A stretch of 53,007 bases of DNA from Streptomyces cyaneus (GCF_004028635.1 NZ_RQJW01000026.1:1-53007); one strand, 5' to 3'. Positions 41,053-50,598 are shown, counted from the first letter of the stretch. Numbers and translations are program-made. The notes: generated by a model from the sequence alone, not told the origin.

Positions 41053-43752
41053 GTGAGCGAGATACCAGCGAAGGCCACGGAGTCCGAGGACCCGTCGGAC
41101 GGCGCGAGGGCGAAGGCCACGGGAGAGCGGGTCTACGACACCCGGGCCTCCCAGGACGCACAGGCCTCCCGAGACGCACGGGCCTCGCAGGGCACACAGG
41201 CATCCCGCGACACACAGGCCGCCGACGATTTCCGCCCCGGCGAGGCCGTCTGGCAGAGCAGTCCACCCGGCTCGATCTACGACTACATCAAGGTCGCGTC
41301 CTTCTCCATCGGCCCCGACGGCCTGGTCGACCAGTGGAGCCTGCGCGCCGAGCAGCTCTTCGGCATCCCGGCCGAGCGCGCGGTCGGCATGGACCCCATC
41401 GAGGCGTTCATCGACCCGGACCTGCGCGAGCAGGGCCAGCGCAAGATGGCCGAGATCCTCGACGGGCGGGAGTGGACCGGTGTGGTCCCCTTCCGGATGC
41501 CGGACGACTCCGACGGTGGGCGCGGCACGGACGGCCTCGCCGAGGTGTACGTCATGCCGACGCGGACCGAGGACGCCGAGAAGGCTGCCGTGTGCATCGT
41601 CGTCGACGTCCGCACGCTGCGCCGGATGGAGACCGACCTCGCCGCCTCGCAGGCGATATTCGGTCAATCTCCGTTCGGCTTCGTGCTGATCGACCCCGAA
41701 CTGAAGGTCCGCCGCGTCAACCATCGGTTCGCCTCCCTCTTCGGCGGCACACCGGACGACCACAGGGGCCACGATGTCCACGACTATCTGCCCCGCCCCG
41801 AGGCCGACCGCGTCGCGGCCACCCTGCGCCGGGTCCTGGAGAGCGGCAACTCCATCACGGACATGCACGTCACGGGCTTCCTGCCCGGTTCCGACGAGCG
41901 CCGCCACTGGTCCGTCAACCTCTACCGGGTGCGCAGCGGCAGCGGCCGTCCCATCGGCATCGCATGGCTCGGAATCGACATCACCGCCCGCCGCGCCGCC
42001 GCCCGCGAGGCGGCCGCCGCGCGGCGCAATCTCGCCCTGCTGAACGAGGCCGGTGCCCGTATCGGCAACTCCCTGGACCTGGAGACCACGGCCCGCGAAC
42101 TCCTCGACGTCGTGGTGCCCGGCTTCTGCGACCTGGCCACGGTCGACCTCTACCAGGGCCTGCTGGCCGGCGACGAGACCCCGCCCGGCCTCGCCGACGG
42201 CAGCGCGGAGCTACGCCGCGTCGCCTTCGCCAGCGCGGTCTCTGACGCTCCCTTCATCGGCTCCGGCACCCAGGTCGCGGTCGGCGCCGTCCACCACTAC
42301 CCCTTCAACTCGCCCTGCGCGGACGCCCTGCGCACCGCCCGGCCGCAGCACGTGCCCGGCGAGGAGGGCGGCCTCGTGCAGTCCACGCTCGCCGTGCCGA
42401 TGGTCGCCCACGACACGGTCGTAGGACTGGCGCAGTTCGCCCGTACGAAGGGCAGCGAGCCGTTCGGCGACCGGGACCGCGAGTTGGCGGTGGAGCTGGC
42501 GGCGCGGGCGGCCGTGTGCATCGACAACGCCCGCCTGTACCGGCGTGAGCACGAGCGCGCGCTGATACTGCAACGGTCCCTGCTCCCGCCGGGGGACCCG
42601 GTCGCGTCCGGCCTGGACATCGCCTGCCGCTACCTTCCCGGCAACGCCTCGTCCGACCGCCCGAGCGAGGTGGGCGGTGACTGGTTCGACGTCATCGAAC
42701 TGCCCGGCCACCGTACGGCGTTGGTCGTCGGGGACGTCATGGGCCGAGGGTTGCGCGCGGCCGTGGCGATGGGCGAACTGCGTTCGGCCGTCCGAACGCT
42801 GGCGTTGCTGGACCTCGAACCGGCCGAGGTCCTCTCGGCGTTGGACGAGATCGCACGCGGCCTGGGTGCCCCCGGCGGCGTCCAGCAGGCCACCCGCGCG
42901 GCCCGCCGGCCCCGCGAGGCGGACCTGTCCGAGGTGTACCTGGCGACGTGCGTGTACGCGGTCTACGACTCGGTCACGCGCCGCTGCACCTTCGCGAACG
43001 CCGGTCACCTCCCACCGGTCCTGGTCGAGCCCGGCGAGGCGGCGCTGATGCTGGACGTGCCGCCGGGGATGCCGCTGGGCGTGGGCGGGGAGCCCTTCGA
43101 GGAGGTGGAGGTCGAGCTGCCGGAGGGTGCGCTGCTGGCGCTCTACACGGATGGACTGGTCGAGTCCCGCGACCACCCCCTGGACGAGGGCCTCCAGGCC
43201 TTCGTGGGCGCGCTCACCGACCCCACGCGCCCCCTGGAGGACGTCTGCGACCACGTCCTCAACACCCTCGACAGCCACCATGGCGAGGACGACATCGCCC
43301 TGCTGATGGCCCGCGTCCAGGGCCTGCCCGCCGAGTCGGTCGGCGACTGGACGCTGCCGCGCGAGCCGCGCAGTGTGGGCCGGGCCCGCGAGTACGCCCG
43401 CGGCCAGCTGCTGTCGTGGGACCTGGAACCCCTGGTCGACACGACGGAGCTGCTGGTCAGCGAGCTGGTCACGAACGCCCTTCGGTACGGGGAGGGGGAG
43501 ATCAGGCTCAGGCTGTTGCTGGACCGCACGCTGGTGTGCGAGGTGTGGGACTCCGGGCTGGTGCAGCCGCGGCGGCGCCGGGCCCGTGACACGGACGAGG
43601 GCGGGCGAGGTCTGCAACTGGTCGGCCTGCTCAGTGCGGCGTGGGGCTCACGGCGTACGCCGCGGGGCAAGACGGTGTGGTTCGAACTGCCGCTGCCGGA
43701 CGGGGAGAACGGGCTTGCGGATCCGGCGGAGGCGTTGCTGAGCCTGTTCTGA
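41053..43752 (+). CDS. PAS-GAF-PP2C (SpoIIE) phosphatase with C-terminal HATPase
   Basis: The 899-aa regulator has a disordered N-terminus with Ala-Ser-Gln/Arg-Asp repeats (about 25-55), PAS domains at about 75-195 and 200-315 (FGQSPFGFVLIDPELKVRRV), and GAF at about 325-480. The SpoIIE/PP2C phosphatase at about 505-745 has metal motifs GGDWFD, GDVMGRG, LYTDGLVES and GEDDIALLMA. The RsbW-like HATPase at about 760-890 contains VSELVTNALRYGEGE and GRGLQLVG. It would balance phosphorylation of anti-sigma antagonists. GTG 41053 was chosen; the 296 bp upstream hold no clear gene, although the frame stays open. Confidence 0.9.
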   Translation: MSEIPAKATESEDPSDGARAKATGERVYDTRASQDAQASRDARASQGTQASRDTQAADDFRPGEAVWQSSPPGSIYDYIKVASFSIGPDGLVDQWSLRAEQLFGIPAERAVGMDPIEAFIDPDLREQGQRKMAEILDGREWTGVVPFRMPDDSDGGRGTDGLAEVYVMPTRTEDAEKAAVCIVVDVRTLRRMETDLAASQAIFGQSPFGFVLIDPELKVRRVNHRFASLFGGTPDDHRGHDVHDYLPRPEADRVAATLRRVLESGNSITDMHVTGFLPGSDERRHWSVNLYRVRSGSGRPIGIAWLGIDITARRAAAREAAAARRNLALLNEAGARIGNSLDLETTARELLDVVVPGFCDLATVDLYQGLLAGDETPPGLADGSAELRRVAFASAVSDAPFIGSGTQVAVGAVHHYPFNSPCADALRTARPQHVPGEEGGLVQSTLAVPMVAHDTVVGLAQFARTKGSEPFGDRDRELAVELAARAAVCIDNARLYRREHERALILQRSLLPPGDPVASGLDIACRYLPGNASSDRPSEVGGDWFDVIELPGHRTALVVGDVMGRGLRAAVAMGELRSAVRTLALLDLEPAEVLSALDEIARGLGAPGGVQQATRAARRPREADLSEVYLATCVYAVYDSVTRRCTFANAGHLPPVLVEPGEAALMLDVPPGMPLGVGGEPFEEVEVELPEGALLALYTDGLVESRDHPLDEGLQAFVGALTDPTRPLEDVCDHVLNTLDSHHGEDDIALLMARVQGLPAESVGDWTLPREPRSVGRAREYARGQLLSWDLEPLVDTTELLVSELVTNALRYGEGEIRLRLLLDRTLVCEVWDSGLVQPRRRRARDTDEGGRGLQLVGLLSAAWGSRRTPRGKTVWFELPLPDGENGLADPAEALLSLF

Positions 43753-43820
43753 GTGCCAGTGACGTCCGGCTTCGCCTTCGGCCGGGTGTTTCCCGCCCAC
43801 ACCACGAGTCTGTGAGCCCC

Positions 43821-45497
43821 TCACGCAGGTGCCGTCCCTCCGCGGCGGCCCCGGGTGTGAGGGCCGCCGAAACTCGTGGGAGGGCCGCCGCCCGGTTCGC
43901 CGCCCAGCAGGACGCCGCCGAGGACGGCTCCGGCGAGTCCGTTGACGTCCTCGCCGGGACCGTCGACGGGATGGCCGTGCACCCGTACGTCCTGTTCGGC
44001 CAGTTCCCGGGCCTGCTGGGCCAGGGTGTCGGCGGCGAGGAGGTCGGCAAGCTCCCGACGCGGGGACCGACCGGTCGGCGCGGGGGCCGGGGCGGTGAGC
44101 AGCCGCCGGGCCTCTGCCAGCCGGGTCCGGGCCTCGCTGCCCACAGCGGCCCGGTGTGTCGCCACCACATCGTCCGCATCGGCGACCGCGCTGCGTGCGC
44201 ACACCAGCGCGGCGGCCGGAAACACACCGGCCCGCCCGGCGACGACGGGCCCGACGCCCCGCACGATCCGCCGCAGCAGGTCGAGGGGGTCGTACGGCCC
44301 GGCGATCAGCATTTCCCGTACGACGGCCAGGGCGAAGTCGGCATGGGTGACACGGGCGCGCAGCTCACCGGGAGGGACGTCCACGTACGCGTCTCCCACT
44401 CCCTCCGGCGATCCCCGGGCCCCGGCGATCTCCACCTCCCCGCCGGTCAGCGCGGCCGGAACCATCGCGGCGGCCGTCGCGAGCTCCCCGGCGAGCCGGT
44501 CGATGCCGTCGATGAAGACGGCCGCCTGCGCGATGGCTCCCTCGGCGGACCGCAAGTGGCCCGCAGCCCGCCCGTTCTCGCCCGAGTCGGCCCTCTGGCG
44601 GGCCTGGTTGAGGCTGGTCGTGGCGAACACCAGGCGGTCCTTGGCCTGCTCGACGTGGCCCACGACGGCGGCGAGGGCCGAGGGGGCGTACCGCTCGCCG
44701 AGGTCGCGGAGAGCCGCGTCGGCACCGCCGGTACGCCCGGCCAGCTCCCGGAACCGCGCCTCCGCCACGGCCAACGCCTCGCTCAGCCCTCCGCCCAGGC
44801 CCTCCTCCAGCCCGCGCAGCCGGTCGAACGCGGCGGCCTGCGCGTCCAGCAACCGCCCCGCCTCCTCGGCCCGCCCGACGATCCCCGCCAGCACATGCCG
44901 CCGAGCCGCGTCCTCCCCCGGAACCCCGCTCTCGTACTGCCACCGCATCCGAAAGGCGACCGCCAGCTCGGCCTCGGCATCCCGCAGGACCCGCGCGAAC
45001 GGCTCTACGTCCGCCGCCCCGAGCGAGGCGTCCGGGCGGACGCCGACGACCCCGACCCGCCCCTCGACGAACCCGAGCTCCTCCCGACTGACCCGCACCC
45101 AGTCGTCGGCCTCGACCAGCAAGGCCCGCGCCCGCTCACCGAGTTCCGCGACGGCAGGCTCGGTGACCCGAACCGGCGCCCCACCCGGTGTCGTACGCCC
45201 CCGCGCCCGACGCCTCCGCCGCAGGAACCCGTACGCCGCGAGCACCACCACCGCGACCAGGGCCAGCATCGGCAACACCAGCTCGACAGCGGACGTCTCC
45301 CCGACCTCCCCTTGAGCCACCGCACCGGCCACGGGCCGCTCCGCCCCGCCCGCAACCGGCCCCTCACCCCCGATCGTCATCCCCGGCAACACCAACCACG
45401 CCACCCCCACCAGCCCACCCACCAGGGCATGCACGACCCGCACCGATATGTGCGAGGCCCCACGCCGCGGCCGGCCCCGGATCAAAGATGACGTCAC
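43821..45497 (-). CDS. TPM-type membrane protein lacking the TPM domain
   Basis: The product is about 558 aa. Near the N-terminus are two hydrophobic segments (VVHALVGGLVGVAWLVLPGM and VLPMLALVAVVVLAAYGFL) followed by RRRRRARG. A long Ala/Arg/Glu-rich helical region follows, and the tail is Gly-rich (GEPGGGPPTSFGGPHTRGRR). The helical part (AELGERARALLVEADDWVRV, RLLDAQAAAFDRLRGLEEG) is the part found behind the TPM domain in Streptomyces TPM proteins; the TPM domain itself is missing. The start at GTG 45497 is uncertain; the frame is open further upstream. Function is unknown. Confidence 0.72.
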   Translation of the reverse strand: MTSSLIRGRPRRGASHISVRVVHALVGGLVGVAWLVLPGMTIGGEGPVAGGAERPVAGAVAQGEVGETSAVELVLPMLALVAVVVLAAYGFLRRRRRARGRTTPGGAPVRVTEPAVAELGERARALLVEADDWVRVSREELGFVEGRVGVVGVRPDASLGAADVEPFARVLRDAEAELAVAFRMRWQYESGVPGEDAARRHVLAGIVGRAEEAGRLLDAQAAAFDRLRGLEEGLGGGLSEALAVAEARFRELAGRTGGADAALRDLGERYAPSALAAVVGHVEQAKDRLVFATTSLNQARQRADSGENGRAAGHLRSAEGAIAQAAVFIDGIDRLAGELATAAAMVPAALTGGEVEIAGARGSPEGVGDAYVDVPPGELRARVTHADFALAVVREMLIAGPYDPLDLLRRIVRGVGPVVAGRAGVFPAAALVCARSAVADADDVVATHRAAVGSEARTRLAEARRLLTAPAPAPTGRSPRRELADLLAADTLAQQARELAEQDVRVHGHPVDGPGEDVNGLAGAVLGGVLLGGEPGGGPPTSFGGPHTRGRRGGTAPA

Positions 45498-45694
45498 ATT
45501 TCGGAGCGTATGAGCAGGAATGCGACCGCGCGACCGGGGTGCGCCCGGGGTGGGGCGGACCCGGGTGGGCCAGGGGAGGAGGCGGTCCGGAGCCGGACCC
45601 GAGGAGCCCGGTAAAGGACGCGCGCGCCAGGGCGGCGACCGCCTGAACCGAAAACCGCCTGCGGTCGCCGCGACAGGACGCGACCATCTGACCC

Positions 45695-46037
45695 ATGACC
45701 ACCAGACCAGGAGCCCACCACGCGGGAGCCGGGCACGCGGGAGTCCGCGGCGCGGGAGTGCGGGACCCAAGAGTCCGCGGCGCGGGAGTCCTGGACCCGG
45801 GAGCCCGGGAGCCCGGGACCCGAGAGCCCGCGTCCCGCGAGCCCGCAGCACTACGACACCCTGCGCGCCTCCGGCCTGGACGAGCAGCGGCTGCGGCTGT
45901 ACCGGCTGGCCATGCACCTCAACCTCGTCGCCGGCCCGCTCCGCCTCCTCGACGGCGATTTCCCAAATCCTGGCCCGATGCGGGCCATCGCCGAGTCAAA
46001 TCTCTTGCGGGTGCTGGAGCTGCTGCAGGAATCATGA
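45695..46037 (+). pseudogene. Frame-broken small gene with repeat-rich N-terminus
   Basis: From about 45840 the third frame reads SPQHYDTLRASGLDEQRLRL, YRLAMHLNLVAGPLRLLDGD and NLLRVLELLQES before TGA 46035. This sequence looks genuine, with an ATGA overlap to the next gene. It has no ATG, GTG or TTG upstream in frame after the TGA at 45696-45698. The ATG at 45695 opens the neighbouring frame. The stretch between (about 45721-45845) is an irregular array of GCGGGAG/GGGAGCCCG units, where slippage or a sequencing error would shift frame. If repaired, the protein would be about 114 aa. Confidence 0.5.
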
Positions 46038-46366
46038 TCAGCATGCATGAAGCGTTGGTGACGACGGCCGCACTGGTGGTGGCGGTCGGGGTGGTGTTCG
46101 GGGTGGTCGCGATCACCACCGGACGGATCATCCCAGGACCGGAGAGCGGGCGCGCCAAGGTACTGCGGCCCCGGGTGTGGGGCTACGGCACCCTGGTCTT
46201 CGCGGTCGGGATCGGAATGTTCATCTTCCTCGGCCCGCTCCAGGGGCCGACCGGCGGGTACTCCCGGTACGCCCTGGTCGGCCTGGTCCTGAGCTCCCTC
46301 GGTCTGTACGTCCAGCGCCTGGCCGCGAAACCGGGCCGCACCGACGCTACGAAGACCTCCTCCTGA
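46034..46366 (+). CDS. Small membrane protein with three TM helices
   Basis: The 110-aa product has hydrophobic segments at residues 8-28 (LVTTAALVVAVGVVFGVVAI), 48-65 (YGTLVFAVGIGMFIFLGPL) and 75-92 (YALVGLVLSSLGLYVQRL). ATG 46034 overlaps the stop of the frame-broken upstream gene and has AGGAA 6 bases upstream. No known family is recognised. The 3' end overlaps the convergent sdhB gene by 20 bases. Confidence 0.75.
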   Translation: MISMHEALVTTAALVVAVGVVFGVVAITTGRIIPGPESGRAKVLRPRVWGYGTLVFAVGIGMFIFLGPLQGPTGGYSRYALVGLVLSSLGLYVQRLAAKPGRTDATKTSS

Positions 46367-47117
46367 TCTTCGACCCCAGCCACACCAACGGGTCGTACTT
46401 GCGGTCGACGGCCCGTTCCTTCAAGGGAATCAGCGCATTGTCCGTGATCTTGATGCCCTCGGGGCAGACCTCCGTGCAGCACTTGGTGATGTTGCAGTAG
46501 CCGAGGCCGTGTTCGTCCTGGGCCGTGGCCTTGCGGTCCAGGCCCGTCTCGGCGGCCGCGTCCAGCGGGTGCATGTCCAGTTCCGCGACGCGCATCAGGA
46601 AGCGCGGGCCTGCGAACGCCGGCTTGTTCTCCTCGTGGTCGCGCACGACATGGCAGGTGTCCTGGCACAGGAAGCACTCGATGCACTTGCGGAACTCCTG
46701 CGAGCGGTCCACGTCCTCCTGCATCATGCGGTACTCGCCCGGGGCCAGCCCCTCCGGCGGTACGAAGGACGGGATCTCGCGCGCCTTGGCGTAGTTGAAG
46801 TTCACGTCCGTGACGAGATCCCGAACCACCGGGAACGCCCGCAGCGGTGTCACCGTGATCGTCTCCTCGCGCGTGAACACCGACATCCGCGTCATGCACA
46901 TCAGCCGCGGCCGCCCGTTGATCTCCGCCGAACACGAACCGCACTTGCCCGCCTTGCAGTTCCAGCGGACGGCCAGGTCGGGCGCCTGCGTGGCCTGGAG
47001 GCGGTGGATGATGTCCAGGACCACCTCGCCGTCGTTCACCTCGACCGCGAAGTCCTCCAGGCCGCCGCCCTGCACATCGCCCCGCCACACCTTGAAGCGG
47101 GCCTCGTAGCTGCTCAC
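46347..47117 (-). CDS. sdhB: Succinate dehydrogenase iron-sulfur subunit (SdhB)
   Basis: The 256-aa iron-sulfur subunit of complex II passes electrons from FAD to quinone. [2Fe-2S] ligands are in NCKAGKCGSCSAEING and LMCMTRM; the [4Fe-4S] and [3Fe-4S] ligands are in CIECFLCQDTCHV and CNITKCCTEVCPEGI. The start is GTG 47117, which overlaps the sdhA stop (47114). The actinobacterial Sdh layout (SdhC-like cytochrome, flavoprotein, iron-sulfur protein) is kept. Confidence 0.96.
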   Translation of the reverse strand: MSSYEARFKVWRGDVQGGGLEDFAVEVNDGEVVLDIIHRLQATQAPDLAVRWNCKAGKCGSCSAEINGRPRLMCMTRMSVFTREETITVTPLRAFPVVRDLVTDVNFNYAKAREIPSFVPPEGLAPGEYRMMQEDVDRSQEFRKCIECFLCQDTCHVVRDHEENKPAFAGPRFLMRVAELDMHPLDAAAETGLDRKATAQDEHGLGYCNITKCCTEVCPEGIKITDNALIPLKERAVDRKYDPLVWLGSKIRRRSS

Positions 47118-49057
47118 TGGTAGAGCTCCTCTTCGGCGAGGTACTTGACCAGCTCCTCCTTGTCGAAGAGAGCGAGCAGGTCCTGGCGGACGGGGTCGGT
47201 GGTCTCGCGTAGCAGGGTGATCTGGCCGCGCTCGGGGTCGGTCGCCGCCAACCCGCCGGTCGGGTCGGTGAGTTGGCACAGCAGGTTGATGTTGCGCCAC
47301 TTGCGGTCCATCGTCGGGTGGTCCTCACGGGTGTGGCCGCCCCGCGACTCCGTGCGCTCCAGCGCCGCCCGGGCCACGCACTCGCTGACCAGCAGCATGT
47401 TGCGCAGGTCGAGCGCGAGGTGCCAGCCGGGGTTGAACTGGCGGTGGCCCTCGACGCCGGCCCGGCGGGCGCGTACGCGCAGCTCCGCCAGCTTCTCCAG
47501 GGCCTGCTCCATCTCGCCCTCGCGGCGGATGATGCCGACGAGGTCGTTCATGGTCTGCTGCAGTTCCTGGTGGAGGGTGTACGGGTTCTCCGGCGGACGC
47601 CCGTCGTCCTCGGACCCGGCCGGCCCCTCGGCCGAGAAGGGGCGCAGCGCCTCCGCGGCCGCCGTGTCGACCTCCATGTCACTGACCTCGGGGCGTTCGA
47701 AGGCCCGCGCGGCCGCGTACTCGGCGGCGTGCCAGCCGGCCCGGCGGCCGAAGACGAGCAGGTCGGACAGGGAATTCCCGCCCAGGCGGTTCGAGCCGTG
47801 CATCCCGCCGGCCACCTCACCGGCCGCGTACAGGCCCGGCACCCCGCGCGCCGCCGCCGTGTCCGACTCGACCGCGATGCCGCCCATGACGTAGTGGCAG
47901 GTCGGCCCGACCTCCATCGCCTCCGCCGTGATGTCCACGTCCGCCAGCTCCTTGAACTGGTGGTACATGGAGGGCAGGCGACGGCGGATGACGTCGGCCG
48001 GCATCCGGGTGGACACGTCCAGGAAGACCCCGCCGTGCGGGGAGCCGCGCCCCGCCTTCACCTCGGCGTTGATGGCCCGAGCCACCTCGTCACGCGGGAG
48101 CAGCTCCGGGGGGCGCCGGTTGTTGTCCGGGTCGTCGTACCAGCGGTCGCCCTCCTCCTCCGACTGGGCGTACTTCTCCTTGAAGACGTCGGGGATGTAG
48201 TCGAACATGAACCGCTTGCCCTCGGAGTTGCGCAGCACCCCTCCGTCGCCGCGCACCGACTCCGTGACCAGGATGCCCTTCACCGACGGCGGCCAGACCA
48301 TGCCCGTCGGATGGAACTGCACGAACTCCATGTTCAGCAGGGGTGCCCCGGCGAGCAGCGCCAGCGCATGGCCGTCGCCGGTGTACTCCCAGGAGTTCGA
48401 CGTCACCTTGAAGGACTTGCCGATGCCGCCCGTCGCGACCACCACGGAGGGTGCTTCGAGGACGAAGAAACGGCCGGTCTCGCGGTCGTACGCGAAGACA
48501 CCGGAGACCCGGCTTCCGTCCTTGAGGATCCGGGTGACCGTGCACTCCTGGTAGACCTTCAGCCGGGACTCGTAGTCCCCGGTCTCCTTCTTGTCCTGCT
48601 GCTGCAACGAGACGATCTTCTGTTGCAGCGTGCGGATCAGCTCCAGGCCGGTGCGGTCGCCGACGTGCGCGAGGCGCGGGTATTCATGGCCGCCGAAGTT
48701 GCGCTGCGAGATGCGGCCGTCCTTCGTACGGTCGAAGAGCGCGCCCCACGTCTCCAGCTCCCACACCCGGTCGGGGGCTTCTTGCGCGTGCAGCTCGGCC
48801 ATCCGCCACTGGTTGAGGAACTTGCCGCCGCGCATGGTGTCGCGGAAGTGGACCTGCCAGTTGTCGTGCTCGTTGGCGTTGGCCATGGCCGCCGCGATGC
48901 CGCCCTCGGCCATCACCGTGTGCGCCTTGCCGAACAGCGACTTGCAGATCACGGCCGTGCGGGCGCCTCGCTCCCGTGCCTCGATCGCCGCCCGGAGGCC
49001 CGCCCCGCCGGCGCCGACCACGACGACGTCCCACTCCTGCCGTTCGACCACGGACAT
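47114..49057 (-). CDS. sdhA: Succinate dehydrogenase flavoprotein subunit (SdhA)
   Basis: The 647-aa flavoprotein oxidises succinate to fumarate. It starts with WDVVVVGAGGAGLRAAIEAR (FAD motif) and has the flavinylation His in KAHTVMAEGGIAAAMA. Further motifs are FLNQWRMAELHAQEAPDRVW, GEVAGGMHGSNRLGGNSLSD (active-site and FAD region) and the C-terminal capping domain. ATG 49057 is preferred; a GTG five codons upstream (VGTEQ) is also possible. It lies 20 bases behind sdhC and overlaps sdhB. Confidence 0.96.
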   Translation of the reverse strand: MSVVERQEWDVVVVGAGGAGLRAAIEARERGARTAVICKSLFGKAHTVMAEGGIAAAMANANEHDNWQVHFRDTMRGGKFLNQWRMAELHAQEAPDRVWELETWGALFDRTKDGRISQRNFGGHEYPRLAHVGDRTGLELIRTLQQKIVSLQQQDKKETGDYESRLKVYQECTVTRILKDGSRVSGVFAYDRETGRFFVLEAPSVVVATGGIGKSFKVTSNSWEYTGDGHALALLAGAPLLNMEFVQFHPTGMVWPPSVKGILVTESVRGDGGVLRNSEGKRFMFDYIPDVFKEKYAQSEEEGDRWYDDPDNNRRPPELLPRDEVARAINAEVKAGRGSPHGGVFLDVSTRMPADVIRRRLPSMYHQFKELADVDITAEAMEVGPTCHYVMGGIAVESDTAAARGVPGLYAAGEVAGGMHGSNRLGGNSLSDLLVFGRRAGWHAAEYAAARAFERPEVSDMEVDTAAAEALRPFSAEGPAGSEDDGRPPENPYTLHQELQQTMNDLVGIIRREGEMEQALEKLAELRVRARRAGVEGHRQFNPGWHLALDLRNMLLVSECVARAALERTESRGGHTREDHPTMDRKWRNINLLCQLTDPTGGLAATDPERGQITLLRETTDPVRQDLLALFDKEELVKYLAEEELYQ

Positions 49058-49077
49058 CTGTTCAGTCCCCACCAAAT

Positions 49078-49899
49078 CTAGAAGAAGCGCGGATCGTCGA
49101 AGACCCCGGACGCGACGAGATAGACGTAGAAGTCGGCGAGCGCCACGCTCACCAGCGACGCCCACGCGAGCAGCATGTGGCGGGCGTTGAGCTTCCCGAT
49201 CCACTGCCACATCCGGTAGCGCACCGGGTGTTTGGAGAAGTGCTTGAGCTTGCCGCCGACGATGTGCCGGCAGGAGTGACAGGAGAGGGTGTACGCCCAG
49301 ATCAGCACGATGTTGGCGAGGAAGACGAGCGTGCCGAGGCCCATGTGGCCCCACTCGTAGTTCTCGTCGCGGAAGGCGAGCACCGTGTCGTACGTCAGGA
49401 TCCCGGCGACCGGGATCGCGGCGTAGAAGAAGTACCGGTGGATGTTCTGCAGGATCAGCGGGAAGCGGGTCTCACCGGAGTACTTCTTGTGCGGCTCCGC
49501 CACCGCGCAGGCCGGGGGCGACATCCAGAAGCCGCGGTAGTAGGCCTTGCGGTAGTAGTAGCAGGTCAGACGGAAGCCGAGCGGGAAGATCAGGATGATG
49601 ATCGCGGGGGAGATGCCCCACCAGCTCCCGAACAGGTCCCAGTTCGGCCCGGCGCGCATGGGCTCGCAGTTCTCCGCCAGACAGGGCGAGTAGAACGGGG
49701 AGACGTACGGCGCCGCGTAGTAGTCCGCGTTGGCGAAGGCCCGCCAGGTCGAGTACACGATGAACGCCAGCAGACCGGCCGCGGTGGCGGCCGGGGCCAG
49801 CCACCAGCGGTCGGTCCGCAGGTGCGGGGCGGAGATCGCGGCGCGCGTACCGGTTCGTACGCCGCCGCTGTTCAGATGGGGTTCCGTACCAGTGGCCAA
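49078..49899 (-). CDS. sdhC: Succinate dehydrogenase membrane anchor (SdhC-like cytochrome b)
   Basis: The 273-aa protein has five hydrophobic helices (for example WLAPAATAAGLLAFIVYSTW, SPAIIILIFPLGFRLTCYYY and NIVLIWAYTLSCHSCRHIVG). Conserved His in ILQNIHRYFFY and SCHSCRH are heme candidates. It belongs to the single-anchor type used by actinobacterial Sdh1 complexes, without a separate SdhD. The start is TTG 49899; I see no ATG or GTG in frame close to the conserved region, so TTG or a start further inside must be used. Confidence 0.9.
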   Translation of the reverse strand: MATGTEPHLNSGGVRTGTRAAISAPHLRTDRWWLAPAATAAGLLAFIVYSTWRAFANADYYAAPYVSPFYSPCLAENCEPMRAGPNWDLFGSWWGISPAIIILIFPLGFRLTCYYYRKAYYRGFWMSPPACAVAEPHKKYSGETRFPLILQNIHRYFFYAAIPVAGILTYDTVLAFRDENYEWGHMGLGTLVFLANIVLIWAYTLSCHSCRHIVGGKLKHFSKHPVRYRMWQWIGKLNARHMLLAWASLVSVALADFYVYLVASGVFDDPRFF

Positions 49900-49930
49900 T
49901 GGATGACTCCGGTCGGGTCAGGGGGAGGGA

Positions 49931-50221
49931 TCAGGGGGCGCGGCGGTCCCGGGCGCCGAGACCCTCGTCATCGGTGTCGATCCACAGAGAGTCGTCGTAC
50001 GGCGTGTCGGGGATGGTGACCAGCTCCGGCTTGCGCTGCGTGGCCGGCGTCGCGGCCGCGTCCCGCAGCAGCGCCACGCTCTCGCGCAGATGGTTGGCGT
50101 CGGTGCGGACGCGCCGCATCTCCAGCCCGCCGGTGCCCAGCTGTTTCTCCAGCCGGCCCACCGACCGGGCCAGGTCGTCGAGGCAGCGCTGGACAGTTGT
50201 CAGGTCGTCTTGCACGGACAT
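49931..50221 (-). CDS. Small coiled-coil hypothetical protein at head of the sdh operon
   Basis: The 96-aa protein is helical in the first two thirds (VQDDLTTVQRCLDDLARSVG, RLEKQLGTGGLEMRRVRTDA, HLRESVALLRDAAA), likely a coiled coil, with an acidic tail (YDDSLWIDTDDEG). It shares strand and close spacing (31 bp) with sdhC and is probably cotranscribed. Function is unknown; a link to Sdh assembly would be a guess. Confidence 0.78.
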   Translation of the reverse strand: MSVQDDLTTVQRCLDDLARSVGRLEKQLGTGGLEMRRVRTDANHLRESVALLRDAAATPATQRKPELVTIPDTPYDDSLWIDTDDEGLGARDRRAP

Positions 50222-50598
50222 GACGTGACCTCACTTCCGTGGGCCCTTCGGCCCTGGGTGGCAACGTTCATGCGCCTGCGAGTGTTGCGCGTCACACCTA
50301 TCGCTGTGAAGGGATGTGCAGCGATTGGCGGATTGCACGCCTCCGACACGCGCCCGCATGCGCTCTGTGTACGCCGGGGGAGCTGCAGGAGTGCGCGGGC
50401 GCGTTGCTCCACTCGCGTGGGAGCGCATTGCTCCACACGGGTGGCCTTGCGCGCCCCCGACGCCGTGTCGTCTCCGCCTGGCGAACCCTTTCCTCTTCAG
50501 TGGGGGCCCATAGATCTGATCAACTCCAAAATACCGCCAAACGTGATCAGAACGCACTTATTGTCACCGGCGGGAGCCGCTCCCCGGAGGTACCAGAG
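50222..50598. other. Divergent intergenic region between sdh operon and lipoprotein gene
   Basis: No convincing gene is seen. The region should hold the sdh promoter (leftward) and the promoter of the solute-binding lipoprotein (rightward). TTGCTCCAC occurs twice about 27 bp apart near 50401-50435. An AT-rich part with an inverted repeat lies at 50515-50551, and the ribosome-binding site CGGAGG ends at 50590. Confidence 0.6.
50515..50551. promoter_or_regulatory. Inverted repeat TCTGATCA-N21-TGATCAGA
   Basis: Perfect 8-bp arms at 50515-50522 and 50544-50551, each itself containing TGATCA. They lie 48-84 bases before the lipoprotein start, where a promoter or operator is expected. Confidence 0.45.
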
